Assembly (NCBI RefSeq): GCF_020539485.1
Contig: NZ_JACDXU010000001.1
Location: 310,001 to 374,000 of the forward strand
Reading direction: 5' to 3'
Length of the DNA: 64,000 bases
From: Fulverythrobacter ferritrahens
Lineage (GTDB): Bacteria > Pseudomonadota > Alphaproteobacteria > Sphingomonadales > Sphingomonadaceae
Part shown: piece by piece, positions 17,911-27,236 of the stretch
Numbering within the stretch: position 1 is the stretch's first letter
How the letters are laid out: each line of letters opens with the position of its first letter
Notes under the pieces: model-generated
What the model saw: only the letters and a program-made list of their open reading frames with translations
What the model was told of the DNA's origin: nothing
Databases searched by the model: none
Translations under genes and position numbers: made by a program

Positions 17911-19200
17911 ATGGCTAACGTTACCGTAATCGGTGCCCAGTGGGGCGATGAAGGCAAGGGCAAGATCGTTGACTGGCTCGCCAGCCGCGCAGATGCCGTC
18001 GTGCGTTTCCAGGGCGGGCATAATGCCGGCCACACGCTGGTGGTGGGCGAAAAGGTCTACAAGCTCAGCCTGCTGCCGTCCGGCATCGTCACCGGCACGC
18101 TTTCCATTATCGGCAATGGCGTTGTGCTCGATCCCTGGGCCCTCAAGGCCGAGATCGAGAAGCTTGAAGGGCAGGGCGTCGTCATCAATGCGGATAATTT
18201 CGCAATTGCCGACAATTGCCCACTGATCCTGCCTCTGCATCGTGACCTTGACGGTCTGCGGGAAACGGCGGCCGGTTCCGGCAAGATCGGCACTACCGGT
18301 CGCGGCATTGGCCCGGCCTATGAAGACAAGGTCGGCCGCCGCGCGATCCGCGTGTGCGATCTGGATCATCTCGATTCGCTCGATTCCCAGCTCGACCGCC
18401 TCTGCGCTCACCATGATGCGTTGCGCGCGGGCTTTGGCCAGCCGCCAGTCGATCGGCAGGCGCTGCTGGACGAGCTGCGGGAAATCGCTCCCTTCGTGCT
18501 GCAATTCGCCCAGCCGGTATGGAAGCGCCTCAACACCGTGCGTAAGGCTGGCGCCCGTATCCTGTTCGAAGGGGCGCAGGGCGTGCTGCTCGACGTCGAT
18601 CACGGCACCTATCCCTTCGTCACCAGCTCCAACACGGTGAGCGGCACGGCAGCCTCGGGTTCTGGCCTTGGCCCCAGCTCCACCGGTTTCGTGCTCGGTA
18701 TCGTCAAGGCCTACACCACCCGCGTCGGCTCCGGCCCGTTCCCCACGGAACTGGAGGACGAAACCGGCCAGCGTCTGGGCGAAAGGGGCCATGAATTCGG
18801 CACCGTTACCGGACGCAAGCGCCGCTGCGGCTGGTTCGACGCTGTGTTGGTGCGCCAGAGCTGCGCGATTTCCGGCGTCACTGGCATCGCGCTGACCAAG
18901 CTGGACGTGTTGGACGGGTTCGAGACCGTGAAGATCTGCACCGGCTATCGCCTGCGCGGTAAGGTGCTGGATTATTTCCCCAGCCACGCCGCCGATCAGG
19001 CTGAAGTGGAGCCGATCTACGAGGAAATGGAAGGCTGGAGCGGCACCACCGCTGGCGCCCGTTCCTGGGCCGATCTTCCCGCACAGGCGATCAAATATAT
19101 CCAGCGCGTGCAGGAACTGATCGAAACCCCCGTGGCGCTGGTTTCGACCAGCCCCGAGCGTGAGGATACGATCCTGGTACGGGATCCGTTTCTGGACTGA
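17911..19200 (+). CDS. purA: Adenylosuccinate synthetase
   Basis: 429 residues starting [20 protein letters not shown], the GTP-binding GDEGKGK loop of the family, with [42 protein letters not shown] and [12 protein letters not shown]. It makes adenylosuccinate from IMP and aspartate in AMP synthesis. A GAGGT element lies just upstream of the start. It is divergent from the esterase, with a 240-base spacer that contains no other gene. Confidence 0.98.
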   Translation: MANVTVIGAQWGDEGKGKIVDWLASRADAVVRFQGGHNAGHTLVVGEKVYKLSLLPSGIVTGTLSIIGNGVVLDPWALKAEIEKLEGQGVVINADNFAIADNCPLILPLHRDLDGLRETAAGSGKIGTTGRGIGPAYEDKVGRRAIRVCDLDHLDSLDSQLDRLCAHHDALRAGFGQPPVDRQALLDELREIAPFVLQFAQPVWKRLNTVRKAGARILFEGAQGVLLDVDHGTYPFVTSSNTVSGTAASGSGLGPSSTGFVLGIVKAYTTRVGSGPFPTELEDETGQRLGERGHEFGTVTGRKRRCGWFDAVLVRQSCAISGVTGIALTKLDVLDGFETVKICTGYRLRGKVLDYFPSHAADQAEVEPIYEEMEGWSGTTAGARSWADLPAQAIKYIQRVQELIETPVALVSTSPEREDTILVRDPFLD

Positions 19201-19230
19201 TCCGGGCCCGCACTGATATTGATCCGGGCG

Positions 19231-19728
19231 ATGTCGATGCGTATCGCCCATTGCGCCCTTGCGGGGCTCGCGCTCGCTTCCAGCGCTGCCAAGTCGGAGG
19301 AGAGCCTGCCGCCGGTCGAGCTGGTGCGGGTGGACAAATCCGCTCGGACGATCACCCTGTTCGTCGATGGCCGCGCGGTGAAGACCTATGCGGGCATTCA
19401 GCTGGGCGGTGCGCCGCAGGGCCATAAGCGTTTCGAGGGAGACGAGCGCACGCCCGAGGGGCGCTATTCCATCGACGCGCGCAATCCGCAGAGCGCCTAT
19501 CACCTCTCGCTGCGCATATCCTACCCCAATGCTCGGGACAGGGCCTATGCCGCTACGCATGGCCGCTCGCCAGGCGGTGACATCTTCATTCATGGCCAGC
19601 CTAATGCGTTGCCGCTGGGCCGCCTGCCGGGCGACTGGACCGATGGCTGCATCGCCCTCTCCAATGCCGAAATGGACGAATTATGGCAGGCCATTGCTGA
19701 TGGCACTCCAATAGAGATCATTCCTTAG
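19231..19728 (+). CDS. L,D-transpeptidase (YkuD family)
   Basis: About 165 residues from the ATG at 19231 (another ATG lies two codons on). There is a short hydrophobic N-terminal signal. The YkuD domain contains KSARTITLFVDGRAVKTYAG, the conserved HGQ and the catalytic Cys in TDGCIALSNAEMDELW (HxxG...SxGC-type motif in variant form). These enzymes make 3-3 cross-links in peptidoglycan or attach proteins to it. It lies just downstream of purA on the same strand. Confidence 0.87.
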   Translation: MSMRIAHCALAGLALASSAAKSEESLPPVELVRVDKSARTITLFVDGRAVKTYAGIQLGGAPQGHKRFEGDERTPEGRYSIDARNPQSAYHLSLRISYPNARDRAYAATHGRSPGGDIFIHGQPNALPLGRLPGDWTDGCIALSNAEMDELWQAIADGTPIEIIP

Positions 19729-19761
19729 TTGAATGTCCTTGACCTGATCTTCATTTGTTCT

Positions 19762-19777
19762 CACTATGTTCATAGTG
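19762..19777. promoter_or_regulatory. Perfect palindrome in the winged-helix regulator promoter
   Basis: CACTATG-TT-CATAGTG, two perfect 7-base arms around two bases, sits 12 bases before the regulator's start codon and downstream of a TTGACC that could be a -35 element. Placement suggests an autoregulatory operator. Confidence 0.6.
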
Positions 19778-19789
19778 GATTGAAACCGG

Positions 19790-20827
19790 ATGGATCAGGG
19801 GACGCGTGGCATGGCTCAGGCGCAATTCGCCTATGAAGAGGCTTTCGAAGCAGAAAACGATGCGGATCGAGTGAGGCTCACCGTATCGATTTTTGCCGAC
19901 CGGGTGCATGTGCGGGATGAGATTCGCGAGGATACGCTCGCGGCGGGCATGCGTGTTGGCCAGTGCGGCGATCTTGCCAGCCTGCTGGAGCGGGACGCCA
20001 TCCCGCTGGGGGAAGTGGTGCTGGTCGATTGTCCGCATGTCGATGCGGTCACGCTGGCTGCGCTTGCGCGATTGGACATGAAAGCCGCGCGTTCGGTCAC
20101 ACAACTGGTTGTGGCGACCGGGATCGAGGCGCTGGACGATGTCTTTGGCTGTCTCGACCAATCCGGGGCACAGATTCTCGTGGCGCCGGGCAGGGCGGAG
20201 CGTGTGGTGGCGCTTGGTCGCGTGCTCGGCCACGCGGCGCAGCGGAACCTGCAGGAATTGTCGGAAGAGGATCGCATCCGCCTCATTCGTTTGTCCGAAC
20301 AGGTGGAAGCGCTGGCGCAGAAGCTGGATGGCTTCAGCTTTGGCGGCGCTTCATCCGGCCACGCGGCGGGCGATGGTTCGGAAGGCAGCACTTTGCGGGT
20401 TGAGGCCGCACCTTCCTCATGGCGCGGTGGCGGCAGCGGCGATGATGGTGAGCGGATGCGGCGGGCTGTGCGTCCCGCGCTTCCCGACCCACGCCTGATC
20501 CGTCAGATCATCCGCCAGCGGCAATTGCGGGCGCGGTTCTTCGATGCGGATCTCTTCGCCGATCCTGCTTGGGATATATTGCTGGACCTCGCGGCGGCCC
20601 GTGCGGAACACAAGCGCGTTTCGGTCACATCCCTTTGCATCGCCTCAGGGGTGCCGCCCACCACGGCGCTACGCTGGATCAGCCAGATGACCGAGGCAGG
20701 TCTGCTTGTGCGGATCGAGGATGAAACGGACAGGCGCCGTGCCTTCATTGCCCTGTCGGACCGGGCAACAGAGGGAATGGCCCGTTATTTCGCCGAACTG
20801 GGCATGACTACCGCCCATCTTTCCTGA
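19790..20827 (+). CDS. MarR-like winged-helix regulator with an N-terminal domain of unknown role
   Basis: 345 residues. The first 130 residues resemble a response-regulator-like alpha/beta domain (RLTVSIFADRVHVRDEI, VVLVDCPHVDAVTLAALARL) with no clear phospho-acceptor. A glycine/serine-rich linker follows (about 180-225). The C-terminus (SVTSLCIASGVPPTTALRWI, then MTEAGLLVRIEDETDRRRAFIALS) is a MarR-type winged helix with the typical wing Asp-Arg-Arg. A second ATG seven codons on is possible. The ligand is unknown. Confidence 0.75.
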   Translation: MDQGTRGMAQAQFAYEEAFEAENDADRVRLTVSIFADRVHVRDEIREDTLAAGMRVGQCGDLASLLERDAIPLGEVVLVDCPHVDAVTLAALARLDMKAARSVTQLVVATGIEALDDVFGCLDQSGAQILVAPGRAERVVALGRVLGHAAQRNLQELSEEDRIRLIRLSEQVEALAQKLDGFSFGGASSGHAAGDGSEGSTLRVEAAPSSWRGGGSGDDGERMRRAVRPALPDPRLIRQIIRQRQLRARFFDADLFADPAWDILLDLAAARAEHKRVSVTSLCIASGVPPTTALRWISQMTEAGLLVRIEDETDRRRAFIALSDRATEGMARYFAELGMTTAHLS

Positions 20828-20894
20828 AGGTCTGGCGTGCGAGTCGTCAGATCGCGCGCCACTCCAGCACTTCGAAATCCGAACAGCCATTTCC

Positions 20895-21872
20895 TCAGCG
20901 CAGGTCCAGCCGGATCGTACCTGTAGTGAGGCCTTGCTCCAGGGCCAGATGTGCTGCGCGAGCATCTTCCAGCAGATAATCCGGCCCGATGTCCACCGTG
21001 AGACCTTCTATCAGCATCTGGAAGAAGGAGGCTGCGGCTGTGCGATAGCGCGCCGTATCGGAGATATAGCCCATCACACTGGGGCGAGCGATCGCGATGG
21101 AGCGTTTCGGACCGAGTTCGACAAGGGGAATATCCGGCAGGCTGCCGCTTGCCTGCCCAAGGCTGGCGACAAGGCCAAATGGCCGGACGCAATCGAGACA
21201 TTGCAGCAGCATAGAGCCACCTACCCCGTCGAACATGGCATCCACGCCGAGCCCGCCGGTAAGGGCACGGACAGCGGTGGGGAAATCCTCCTGGCTGTGG
21301 ACAATGACTTCTCCGGCCCCAGCCGCCCTTGCGCGCTCCACCTTGGCAGGGTTGCCGACAATTCCGATCACATCCGCCCCCAGTCGGCTTGCCCAGCGGC
21401 ACAACATGGTACCTAGGCCGCCTGCCGCGGCAGTTACTGCGATCCGGCTGCCCGGGCCCGTCCGGGTTACCTCATGGAGCAGCATGTGGGTGGTCAGGCC
21501 GCGCAGCAGTGCCCCGGCAAGCAGGCGGTCCGGAAGGCGCGCGGGGATAGCGAGAAGGCGCGCTGCCGGGATTATGCGGGCCTGTGCATAGCCGCCCATC
21601 GGCAATCCTGCCCAGGCAACGCGCTGGCCGGGTTTGAAGTCCAGTACGCCGGGCCCCACTCGCTCGACAACGCCGACTGCCTCTACGCCGGGCGTAGCTG
21701 GTAGGGAGGGCACGCTATAGAGGCCCGTTCGATGATAGATGTCGAGGAAATTGACGCCTGCGAAATTCTGTCTGATGCGCACTTCACCCGGGCCGGGTTC
21801 CCCCGTTTCAATCTCTTCGTGCATCAGCACGTCAGCCGCGCCGGTACTGTGAAAGCGAATAGTGCGATCCAT
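20895..21872 (-). CDS. NADPH:quinone oxidoreductase (MDR superfamily)
   Basis: 325 residues from the ATG at 21872 (MDRTIRFHSTGAADVLMHEE); upstream in-frame sequence does not fit the family. It has the quinone-oxidoreductase pattern GEVRIRQNFAGVNFLDIYHRT, no zinc ligands, the catalytic-domain PGVEAVGVVERVG and the NADP-binding loop AAAGGLGTMLCRWASRLGA. Probably reduces quinones or enals. It lies downstream of the LysR-type gene in the same direction with a shared operator motif between. Confidence 0.9.
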   Translation of the reverse strand: MDRTIRFHSTGAADVLMHEEIETGEPGPGEVRIRQNFAGVNFLDIYHRTGLYSVPSLPATPGVEAVGVVERVGPGVLDFKPGQRVAWAGLPMGGYAQARIIPAARLLAIPARLPDRLLAGALLRGLTTHMLLHEVTRTGPGSRIAVTAAAGGLGTMLCRWASRLGADVIGIVGNPAKVERARAAGAGEVIVHSQEDFPTAVRALTGGLGVDAMFDGVGGSMLLQCLDCVRPFGLVASLGQASGSLPDIPLVELGPKRSIAIARPSVMGYISDTARYRTAAASFFQMLIEGLTVDIGPDYLLEDARAAHLALEQGLTTGTIRLDLR

Positions 21873-21948
21873 CGTCGTTCTCCAGTTTGGAGACCGAGAA
21901 TTAGGCCGGGCAGCAGGCCTTGCCGATCCGGAGATCGTGCAGACATAA

Positions 21949-21964
21949 TGTGCAAAATTGCACA
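21949..21964. promoter_or_regulatory. LysR-type operator upstream of the quinone oxidoreductase
   Basis: TGTGCAAAATTGCACA is a perfect dyad (TGTGCAA-AA-TTGCACA). It lies 77 bases upstream of the oxidoreductase start. The same TGTGC-N6-GCACA pattern recurs at 22852-22867 before the LysR gene. Confidence 0.7.
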
Positions 21965-21975
21965 GGTTGGAGGGA

Positions 21976-22851
21976 TCAATCTTGCGGGTCGAGAAGTGCG
22001 CGGCTGGCGGTGATTGCTTCCGCCAGATAATCGAATGCAACTCTGATGCGGGGGGATCGTCGCAGGTCGGGGTGAACCAGCAGCCAGATATCGCGTGTGG
22101 CGCCGGCTGCGTCCACTGGGATCCGGGTGAGTCGTTCGTCACCGTCCCCGATGAAGCGTGGCAACGCGGCCATGCCCATTCCCTGGGCCGCCGCCGCGTG
22201 GAGTGCGGCCAGATCGTTTGAGCGGAAGGCTATCCGGCGGCCTCGCGCGACCGAATGAAGCCATTTCTGCTGCGGAACATTATCCAGGCTGTCGTCATAG
22301 GCGAGAAATTCCCGCTCGGCGTCGCTGGCATTGGCAAGATAGGCGGGCGTGGCATAAAGGCCATAGGCCAGCTTGCCCACCAGTCGCGCGATAGTTGAGG
22401 ATTCCTGGGGGCGAGACAAGCGGATGGCGATATCTGCATCCCGGCGGAAAAGGTTGATCGCCGTGCTCTCCCCCGCCAGCTCAATCTCGAGACGAGGATG
22501 CAATTGGCGGAGGGAGGCAAGTCGGGGGGCGATGAAGCACGCGGCGAATACGGGAGGCGCAGAAATCCTGACCTTCCCCTCTATGGATGGCGCTCCAGCT
22601 TCAACCTGTCGGAGCAGGGCGTGGACCTCTTCCTCCACTCGCTGCGCATGTACGACTGCCTGTTCGCCTTGCGGGGTGAGAATGAAGCCGCCAGCCTGCC
22701 GTTCGAACAGGCGAGTGCCAAGCGCCTGCTCAAGTGCGGCGACCCTGCGCGAAACGGTAGTATGTTCCGCCTTGACCTCCCGTGCTGCGCCGGAAAGGGT
22801 GCCATGCCGCGCGAGGGCCAGAAGATAGCGAAGGTCAGCCCAGTTGATCAT
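21976..22851 (-). CDS. LysR-family transcriptional regulator
   Basis: 291 residues from the ATG at 22851 (MINWADLRYLLALARHGTLS). Its N-terminal winged helix is standard for the family (GAAREVKAEHTTVSRRVAALEQALGTRLFER) and the rest is a periplasmic-binding-like effector domain. An upstream ATG at 22866 would run through the operator-like dyad, so I prefer 22851. It is likely to regulate itself and the downstream oxidoreductase. The effector is unknown. Confidence 0.9.
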   Translation of the reverse strand: MINWADLRYLLALARHGTLSGAAREVKAEHTTVSRRVAALEQALGTRLFERQAGGFILTPQGEQAVVHAQRVEEEVHALLRQVEAGAPSIEGKVRISAPPVFAACFIAPRLASLRQLHPRLEIELAGESTAINLFRRDADIAIRLSRPQESSTIARLVGKLAYGLYATPAYLANASDAEREFLAYDDSLDNVPQQKWLHSVARGRRIAFRSNDLAALHAAAAQGMGMAALPRFIGDGDERLTRIPVDAAGATRDIWLLVHPDLRRSPRIRVAFDYLAEAITASRALLDPQD

Positions 22852-22867
22852 TGTGCCATTCTGCACA
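22852..22867. promoter_or_regulatory. LysR-type operator at the lysR start
   Basis: TGTGC-CATTCT-GCACA, the same half-sites and 6-base spacing as the dyad at 21949-21964. It directly abuts the regulator's start codon, suggesting negative autoregulation. Confidence 0.65.
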
Positions 22868-22911
22868 GATACAGCCTGGCTGGCTAGCCCGCTCGCAGCA
22901 AGTGGGCCTGC

Positions 22912-23715
22912 TCAGACGTAGTTGGAAATCCAGGCGACCGCGGTGGCGGCGGGCAGGAACAGCAATTGAGCCAGCACGGTTCCAGCCAGGCGGCTGGCGG
23001 AAATCCATACGATGACGCGCCGGAAGCCCGCTTCACTGACCCGGCCTTCGGCGGCATCGTCGGTGATGACCGAAAGATGCGGATCGATGAAGGCGAACAG
23101 CAGGATTGTGGCGAAACCGTTGATTACTGCAGAAAGTTGGGACGCTGTGACGCGATATTCAGGATTGAGATAGCCGGCATAGATCGATGCGAAGACGCCG
23201 ACGGCAAGGATAGCTTGTGCCAGGCAATTGGCGATCACGATCCCCCAGCCAAGCTCGGCGGGCTTGGCGAAGGGGCGCAGGCTGGCAGTGTGCGGAGCGG
23301 CGAGCGACTGCCACATTACTCGCATTCCCGAGGGCGAGGCGCTGTGCAGAAGCAGTCGCCCGACCGAGCGGGAGCGCTGCAGCTGGCCGATGGCGTGCGA
23401 GAACATCCGCTGGGCTGTCGGTACAAGCAGAATGCCCAGCAGCACGGCGATACTGGCCGAGGCGAGCATCAGGTGGAAGTCCCCCTGCAGCCGGGCATTG
23501 CCGCCATGGGCAATGGCGTTCTCGATCCGCTTGGCCACGAGCGGGCCGAGCAGGCCGTTAGACAGTCGCGACACCAGAATGAGGATATTGAACAGCGCAA
23601 AGCTCATGGCGATGCGCCGCGTGCGCACCCCGGCGATTCTCGCGGCATAGGCCAGCGCGCCGATCAGGTTGATCACCCCCGTGAGCACGCAAATCACAAT
23701 CAGCTGGACGTCCAT
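22912..23715 (-). CDS. amj: Amj-family lipid II flippase
   Basis: 267 residues with about six membrane segments, starting MDVQLIVICVLTGVINLIGA and continuing LAYAARIAGVRTRRIAMSFA, FNILILVSRLSNGLLGPLVA, which match the Amj (alternate to MurJ, DUF2837) family by eye. Family knowledge from Bacillus subtilis: Amj can replace MurJ in moving lipid II across the cytoplasmic membrane. Its neighbours do not suggest a special context. Confidence 0.82.
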   Translation of the reverse strand: MDVQLIVICVLTGVINLIGALAYAARIAGVRTRRIAMSFALFNILILVSRLSNGLLGPLVAKRIENAIAHGGNARLQGDFHLMLASASIAVLLGILLVPTAQRMFSHAIGQLQRSRSVGRLLLHSASPSGMRVMWQSLAAPHTASLRPFAKPAELGWGIVIANCLAQAILAVGVFASIYAGYLNPEYRVTASQLSAVINGFATILLFAFIDPHLSVITDDAAEGRVSEAGFRRVIVWISASRLAGTVLAQLLFLPAATAVAWISNYV

Positions 23716-23763
23716 GCCGGCTTAACCCCGTGTCCTTGCGCTACCCTGAAGGATTGGTCCTCA

Positions 23764-23801
23764 AAGATCGGCCCTAGAAGATCGGCTCTAGAAGATCGGC
23801 C
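23764..23801. repeat. 14-base tandem repeat at the permease gene 3' end
   Basis: AAGATCGGCYCTAG occurs at 23764-23777 and 23778-23791 with a partial third copy at 23792-23801. On the minus strand each copy repeats the end of the TauE/SafE reading frame (Pro-Ile-Phe-stop), so the real stop at 23788-23790 is followed in frame by a second stop. Confidence 0.85.
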
Positions 23802-24567
23802 ACGCCTTGATAATGCTGAACAGGCTGGTGGCGATCAGCACGAGAGAGACTGCTGCGAGCAGAAACCGGGGATTGAGCCTTTTGGCGAAGATCGCCCCGA
23901 AGGGAGCCGCTGCGACACCGCCGATGATCAGGCCGATGACGGCATGGGTGAAGGCCGCAAGCCCCAGCGTGCCGAGGAAGGTGATCGAGATCGTGAGAGT
24001 GATCAGGAATTCGGCCGAATTGACCGTGCCCACCGTCTTGCGCGGATCGCTGCCCTGCACCAGCAGGTTGGACGTAACTACCGGCCCCCAGCCGCCGCCG
24101 CCCGCCGCATCGAGGAAGCCCCCGGTCAGGGCGAGAGGCGCGGTGGCTTTCGGGTCCTTGAAATGCGGATCGGGATCGTGGCGAACCGCCTTGTAAAGCA
24201 GATAGAAGCCGATCACGGTGAGATAGGCCATTACAAAGGGCTTGGCCGCGCTGGCATCGATGCTGGAGAGCAGATAGGCCCCCGAGACACCGCCGATGAT
24301 GCCTGCGGGCACCAGGCGCCAGAACAGCTTCCAGTCGACATTGCGATGGATGATGTGGCTGGTGCCCGATGCCCCGGTGGTGAAGACCTCCACCAGATGG
24401 ACGCTGGCCGATGCGGTGGCGGGCGGAACGCCCAGCACCGCGACCAGCATCGTCTGCGTCAATACGCCGAAGGCCATGCCGAGTGCACCATCCACCAGCT
24501 GGGCTACGAAGCCCACCGCGATGAAGGGCAATATGTCGGCAAGGCCGATCGACGAAATATCGAACAT
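23788..24567 (-). CDS. TauE/SafE-family sulfite exporter-like permease
   Basis: 259 residues with about eight membrane segments. The paired motifs of the family are visible: AVGFVAQLVDGALGMAFGVL in the first half and the related LTGGFLDAAGGGGWGPVVTS in the second. These permeases move sulfite, sulfoacetate or related small anions. It sits next to a TonB receptor, YezD, an Rrf2 regulator and an SLC13 permease, which supports a role in sulfur metabolism. Confidence 0.9.
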   Translation of the reverse strand: MFDISSIGLADILPFIAVGFVAQLVDGALGMAFGVLTQTMLVAVLGVPPATASASVHLVEVFTTGASGTSHIIHRNVDWKLFWRLVPAGIIGGVSGAYLLSSIDASAAKPFVMAYLTVIGFYLLYKAVRHDPDPHFKDPKATAPLALTGGFLDAAGGGGWGPVVTSNLLVQGSDPRKTVGTVNSAEFLITLTISITFLGTLGLAAFTHAVIGLIIGGVAAAPFGAIFAKRLNPRFLLAAVSLVLIATSLFSIIKAWPIF

Positions 24568-24599
24568 GAGGTCGTCCTCTCTGTTTCAGCCCAGCGCGA

Positions 24600-27089
24600 T
24601 CAGAAATCGAACCTGACCGTACCGCCCCAGGTGCGCGGATCGCCAGGGATGCCGGCAATCAGGCCCGTATTGGCAGGCGCGACCAGCAGCTGATCGAAGT
24701 AGTTGGTGTCGAAGGCGTTGCGTACCCAGCCATAGATGCTGAAGCCATCGCCGGCGCGGAAACCCGCACGGAAGTTGGTGATCGTATATCCATCGATCCA
24801 AGTATAGATCGAAGGCGTGGGGTTCGAAGAGAATTTTGAACGATAGCTCACGTCCACCCCGGCAAACACCTCACCTTCCTTGCCGAAGACACTGGCAGGC
24901 GTATTGGCCTCGGCCCCGGCCGAGAACGACCATTTGGAAACGCCGGGCAGGACACTGCCGGAAGCATCCACATAGGGCGGGCTCTTGTTGGTTCCGGTGA
25001 GCGGCACGCCGGGTGCGCCGATGGGCTCGATGATGTTGCCGTTGATGTCGATCGCCGCGCTCGTGCTGCTGCCGCTGGTATATTCGGGCGGGGGCGGGGC
25101 CTTGGTGAACTTGGTATAGGTCGCGTCAGTATAGGCGCCGCTGGCATAGAAGCTCAGCCGTTCGCTCGGACGCAGCTGGAAGTCGGCTTCGATACCCTGG
25201 CTGCGGGCCTGTTCGGCATTGGCGATATAGGGGCGCACGAGGCCTGGATCGCGGGTAGAGATCAGGCTGGCCTGGAAATCGTCGATTACGGTGCGATAGA
25301 CCGACAGATTGAAGGTGGCCTTACGATCCAGGAACTGAGTCTTCAGGCCCGCCTCATAGTGATTGATCGACTCCGGCTTGGCCGTCGCCAGATCGAGCTG
25401 CGGAACGCCATTAAGCGCCGGCACGCCGTTCTGGTTGAGGCCGAAGGTCTTGAAGCTCTTGGCATAGGTTCCGTACAGCAGGATATCGGGAGCAAGCTGG
25501 TAACTGGCGGTGACGTCGTAGCTGAAATTCCAGTCGGAGCCGCTGGGTTCGATGTGTTGCGGGGCGAAGATGCTGCGCTGATCGGTGCGGATCTGCCCGC
25601 CGCCGGTTGCGGGAACCAGCACACCCTGGCCGTCATAGACGACGCGATCGTAGAGACCTTCCTTCTTGTCGTAATTGAGGCGAATGCCCGGCTGGATCTT
25701 GAAGCCGTCCGCAATTTCATAGCTGACCTGCGCGAAGGCGGCGAGGCTGGTGCTCTTGAGGTACTGCGTGTTGTAGGCGGTAAGTCCTTCGAGAACGGCC
25801 GGATTGTTCCGATTGGCGCCGGAGAGGTTGTAATAGCTCGAATCCGCGCCCTGCACTTCGGTGCCCTGCGTGTCGATCCGCTGATAGAAGGCGAAGGCGC
25901 CCAGCACGAAGTCCAGACGGCTGCTGGAGAAATTGTAGCGCAATTCCTGCGAATACTGGTTCTGCTGCGAGGGGTTCTGCGACTTGCGAACTACGTCGAG
26001 GCCGGAATAATCGCGATCGTTCTCGGGCTTCCAATCCCAGAAACGCCAGGCTGTGATCGAGGTCACCGTGCTCTTGTCGTCGATTTCCCACACCGCCTTC
26101 AGCGAGGCGCCGCCGGTGATGTTGCCGGCATTCAGAGTGGCATCGACGTCAGTCAGGCGATCGAACGGATTGGTGCTGGGCGGCGCGTAGCCCAGTGCCG
26201 TCGCAATGGCGGGGAACTGGCGGTTCGCGGCCTTTTGAGTGGCGCCATATTTGACAAAGACAGTGCCACAGCATTCTGGATCCTGCGTGCTGTAGTCACC
26301 CGACAGGGTGATATCCAGATTGCTGGTCGGCCGGAATAGCAACTGGCCGCGGATGCCCAGATTGTCCTGAGCGTTGATGTAATTGCCGGTTGTGACGTTA
26401 TAGATCGTACCGCGACGGCTGGTCGAGGACCCGGCAAGGCGCACTGCGATATTCTTGGTGAGCGGGCCCGAAACCGCCACTTTCGCCTGACGGAAATTGT
26501 AATTGCCCAGCGTCAGTTCGGCGCTGCCTTCAAAGTCGAACGTCGGCTGGTTGGTTCGGATATTGATTGCGCCAGCCGTGGTGTTCTTGCCGTACAGTGT
26601 GCCCTGCGGGCCACGCAGCACTTCGACCTGGTTGACGTCGAGGAAGTCAAACACTGCCGAGGCGGGCCGGGAGTAGTATACGTCGTCCACATAGATGCCG
26701 ACGCCCTGCTCGAACCCGTCATTGGTCAGGCCGAAGGGCACGCCGATACCACGGATGTTCACCGAGGTATTGCGCGGATTTTGCGAATAGACCTGCAGGG
26801 TGGGGGTGAGCTGCTGCACCTTGTAGATGCTGGACGCGCCCGTGTCGTTGATTGAGCGCTGATCAAGCACCGAGATTGCAAGGGGGACTTCTTGGGCCTG
26901 TTCGTTGCGGCGGCGGGCGGTGATGATAATGGTATTTTCGGGGTAATTCCCGTCATTTTGGACGCTGGCAGTAGCCGTCGAGGCGGCAGAGGGAAGAGCG
27001 GGGGCCTCTGCATGGGCGGGAAGGGCGAAAAGCGCGCCTGCGGCGGAGCCGGCAAGCAGGGCTGCGCGTGAAACTGCGCGAGAGATCAT
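24600..27089 (-). CDS. TonB-dependent outer-membrane receptor
   Basis: 829 residues from the ATG at 27089, chosen for the AGGAGGA a few bases upstream and the signal peptide MISRAVSRAALLAGSAAGAL ending near HAEA. A TonB-box-like NTIIITARRR is followed by the plug domain (SIYKVQQLTPTLQV to DFLDVNQVEVLRGPQGTLYG) and a beta-barrel ending in the terminal Phe (TVRFDF). The substrate is unknown; neighbouring sulfur genes hint at an organosulfur compound. About 32 bases separate it from the downstream permease gene, so both may be cotranscribed. Confidence 0.93.
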   Translation of the reverse strand: MISRAVSRAALLAGSAAGALFALPAHAEAPALPSAASTATASVQNDGNYPENTIIITARRRNEQAQEVPLAISVLDQRSINDTGASSIYKVQQLTPTLQVYSQNPRNTSVNIRGIGVPFGLTNDGFEQGVGIYVDDVYYSRPASAVFDFLDVNQVEVLRGPQGTLYGKNTTAGAINIRTNQPTFDFEGSAELTLGNYNFRQAKVAVSGPLTKNIAVRLAGSSTSRRGTIYNVTTGNYINAQDNLGIRGQLLFRPTSNLDITLSGDYSTQDPECCGTVFVKYGATQKAANRQFPAIATALGYAPPSTNPFDRLTDVDATLNAGNITGGASLKAVWEIDDKSTVTSITAWRFWDWKPENDRDYSGLDVVRKSQNPSQQNQYSQELRYNFSSSRLDFVLGAFAFYQRIDTQGTEVQGADSSYYNLSGANRNNPAVLEGLTAYNTQYLKSTSLAAFAQVSYEIADGFKIQPGIRLNYDKKEGLYDRVVYDGQGVLVPATGGGQIRTDQRSIFAPQHIEPSGSDWNFSYDVTASYQLAPDILLYGTYAKSFKTFGLNQNGVPALNGVPQLDLATAKPESINHYEAGLKTQFLDRKATFNLSVYRTVIDDFQASLISTRDPGLVRPYIANAEQARSQGIEADFQLRPSERLSFYASGAYTDATYTKFTKAPPPPEYTSGSSTSAAIDINGNIIEPIGAPGVPLTGTNKSPPYVDASGSVLPGVSKWSFSAGAEANTPASVFGKEGEVFAGVDVSYRSKFSSNPTPSIYTWIDGYTITNFRAGFRAGDGFSIYGWVRNAFDTNYFDQLLVAPANTGLIAGIPGDPRTWGGTVRFDF

Positions 27090-27236
27090 GTGCTTCCTCC
27101 TGTTGGATACACGATGCCTCCGGCGGTCCGGTTGGCCGTGCCATTCTGGTTTGTCTGTTTCTGGCATGATGAGAGTGGCCGCCGACGGGCACCTTCAAGG
27201 CGGTTGCGCGCAGGCGGGTTGCGGATATGCGAGGGC

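Noticed and set aside
17701-19593. Long minus-strand frame of 630 codons over purA
   Set aside because: It is a shadow of purA; the plus-strand protein is unmistakable and the minus-strand translation has no family features.
22966-24693. Long plus-strand frame of 575 codons over the Amj and TauE/SafE genes
   Set aside because: Low-complexity translation rich in Gln, Arg and Gly, opposite two clear membrane-protein genes.
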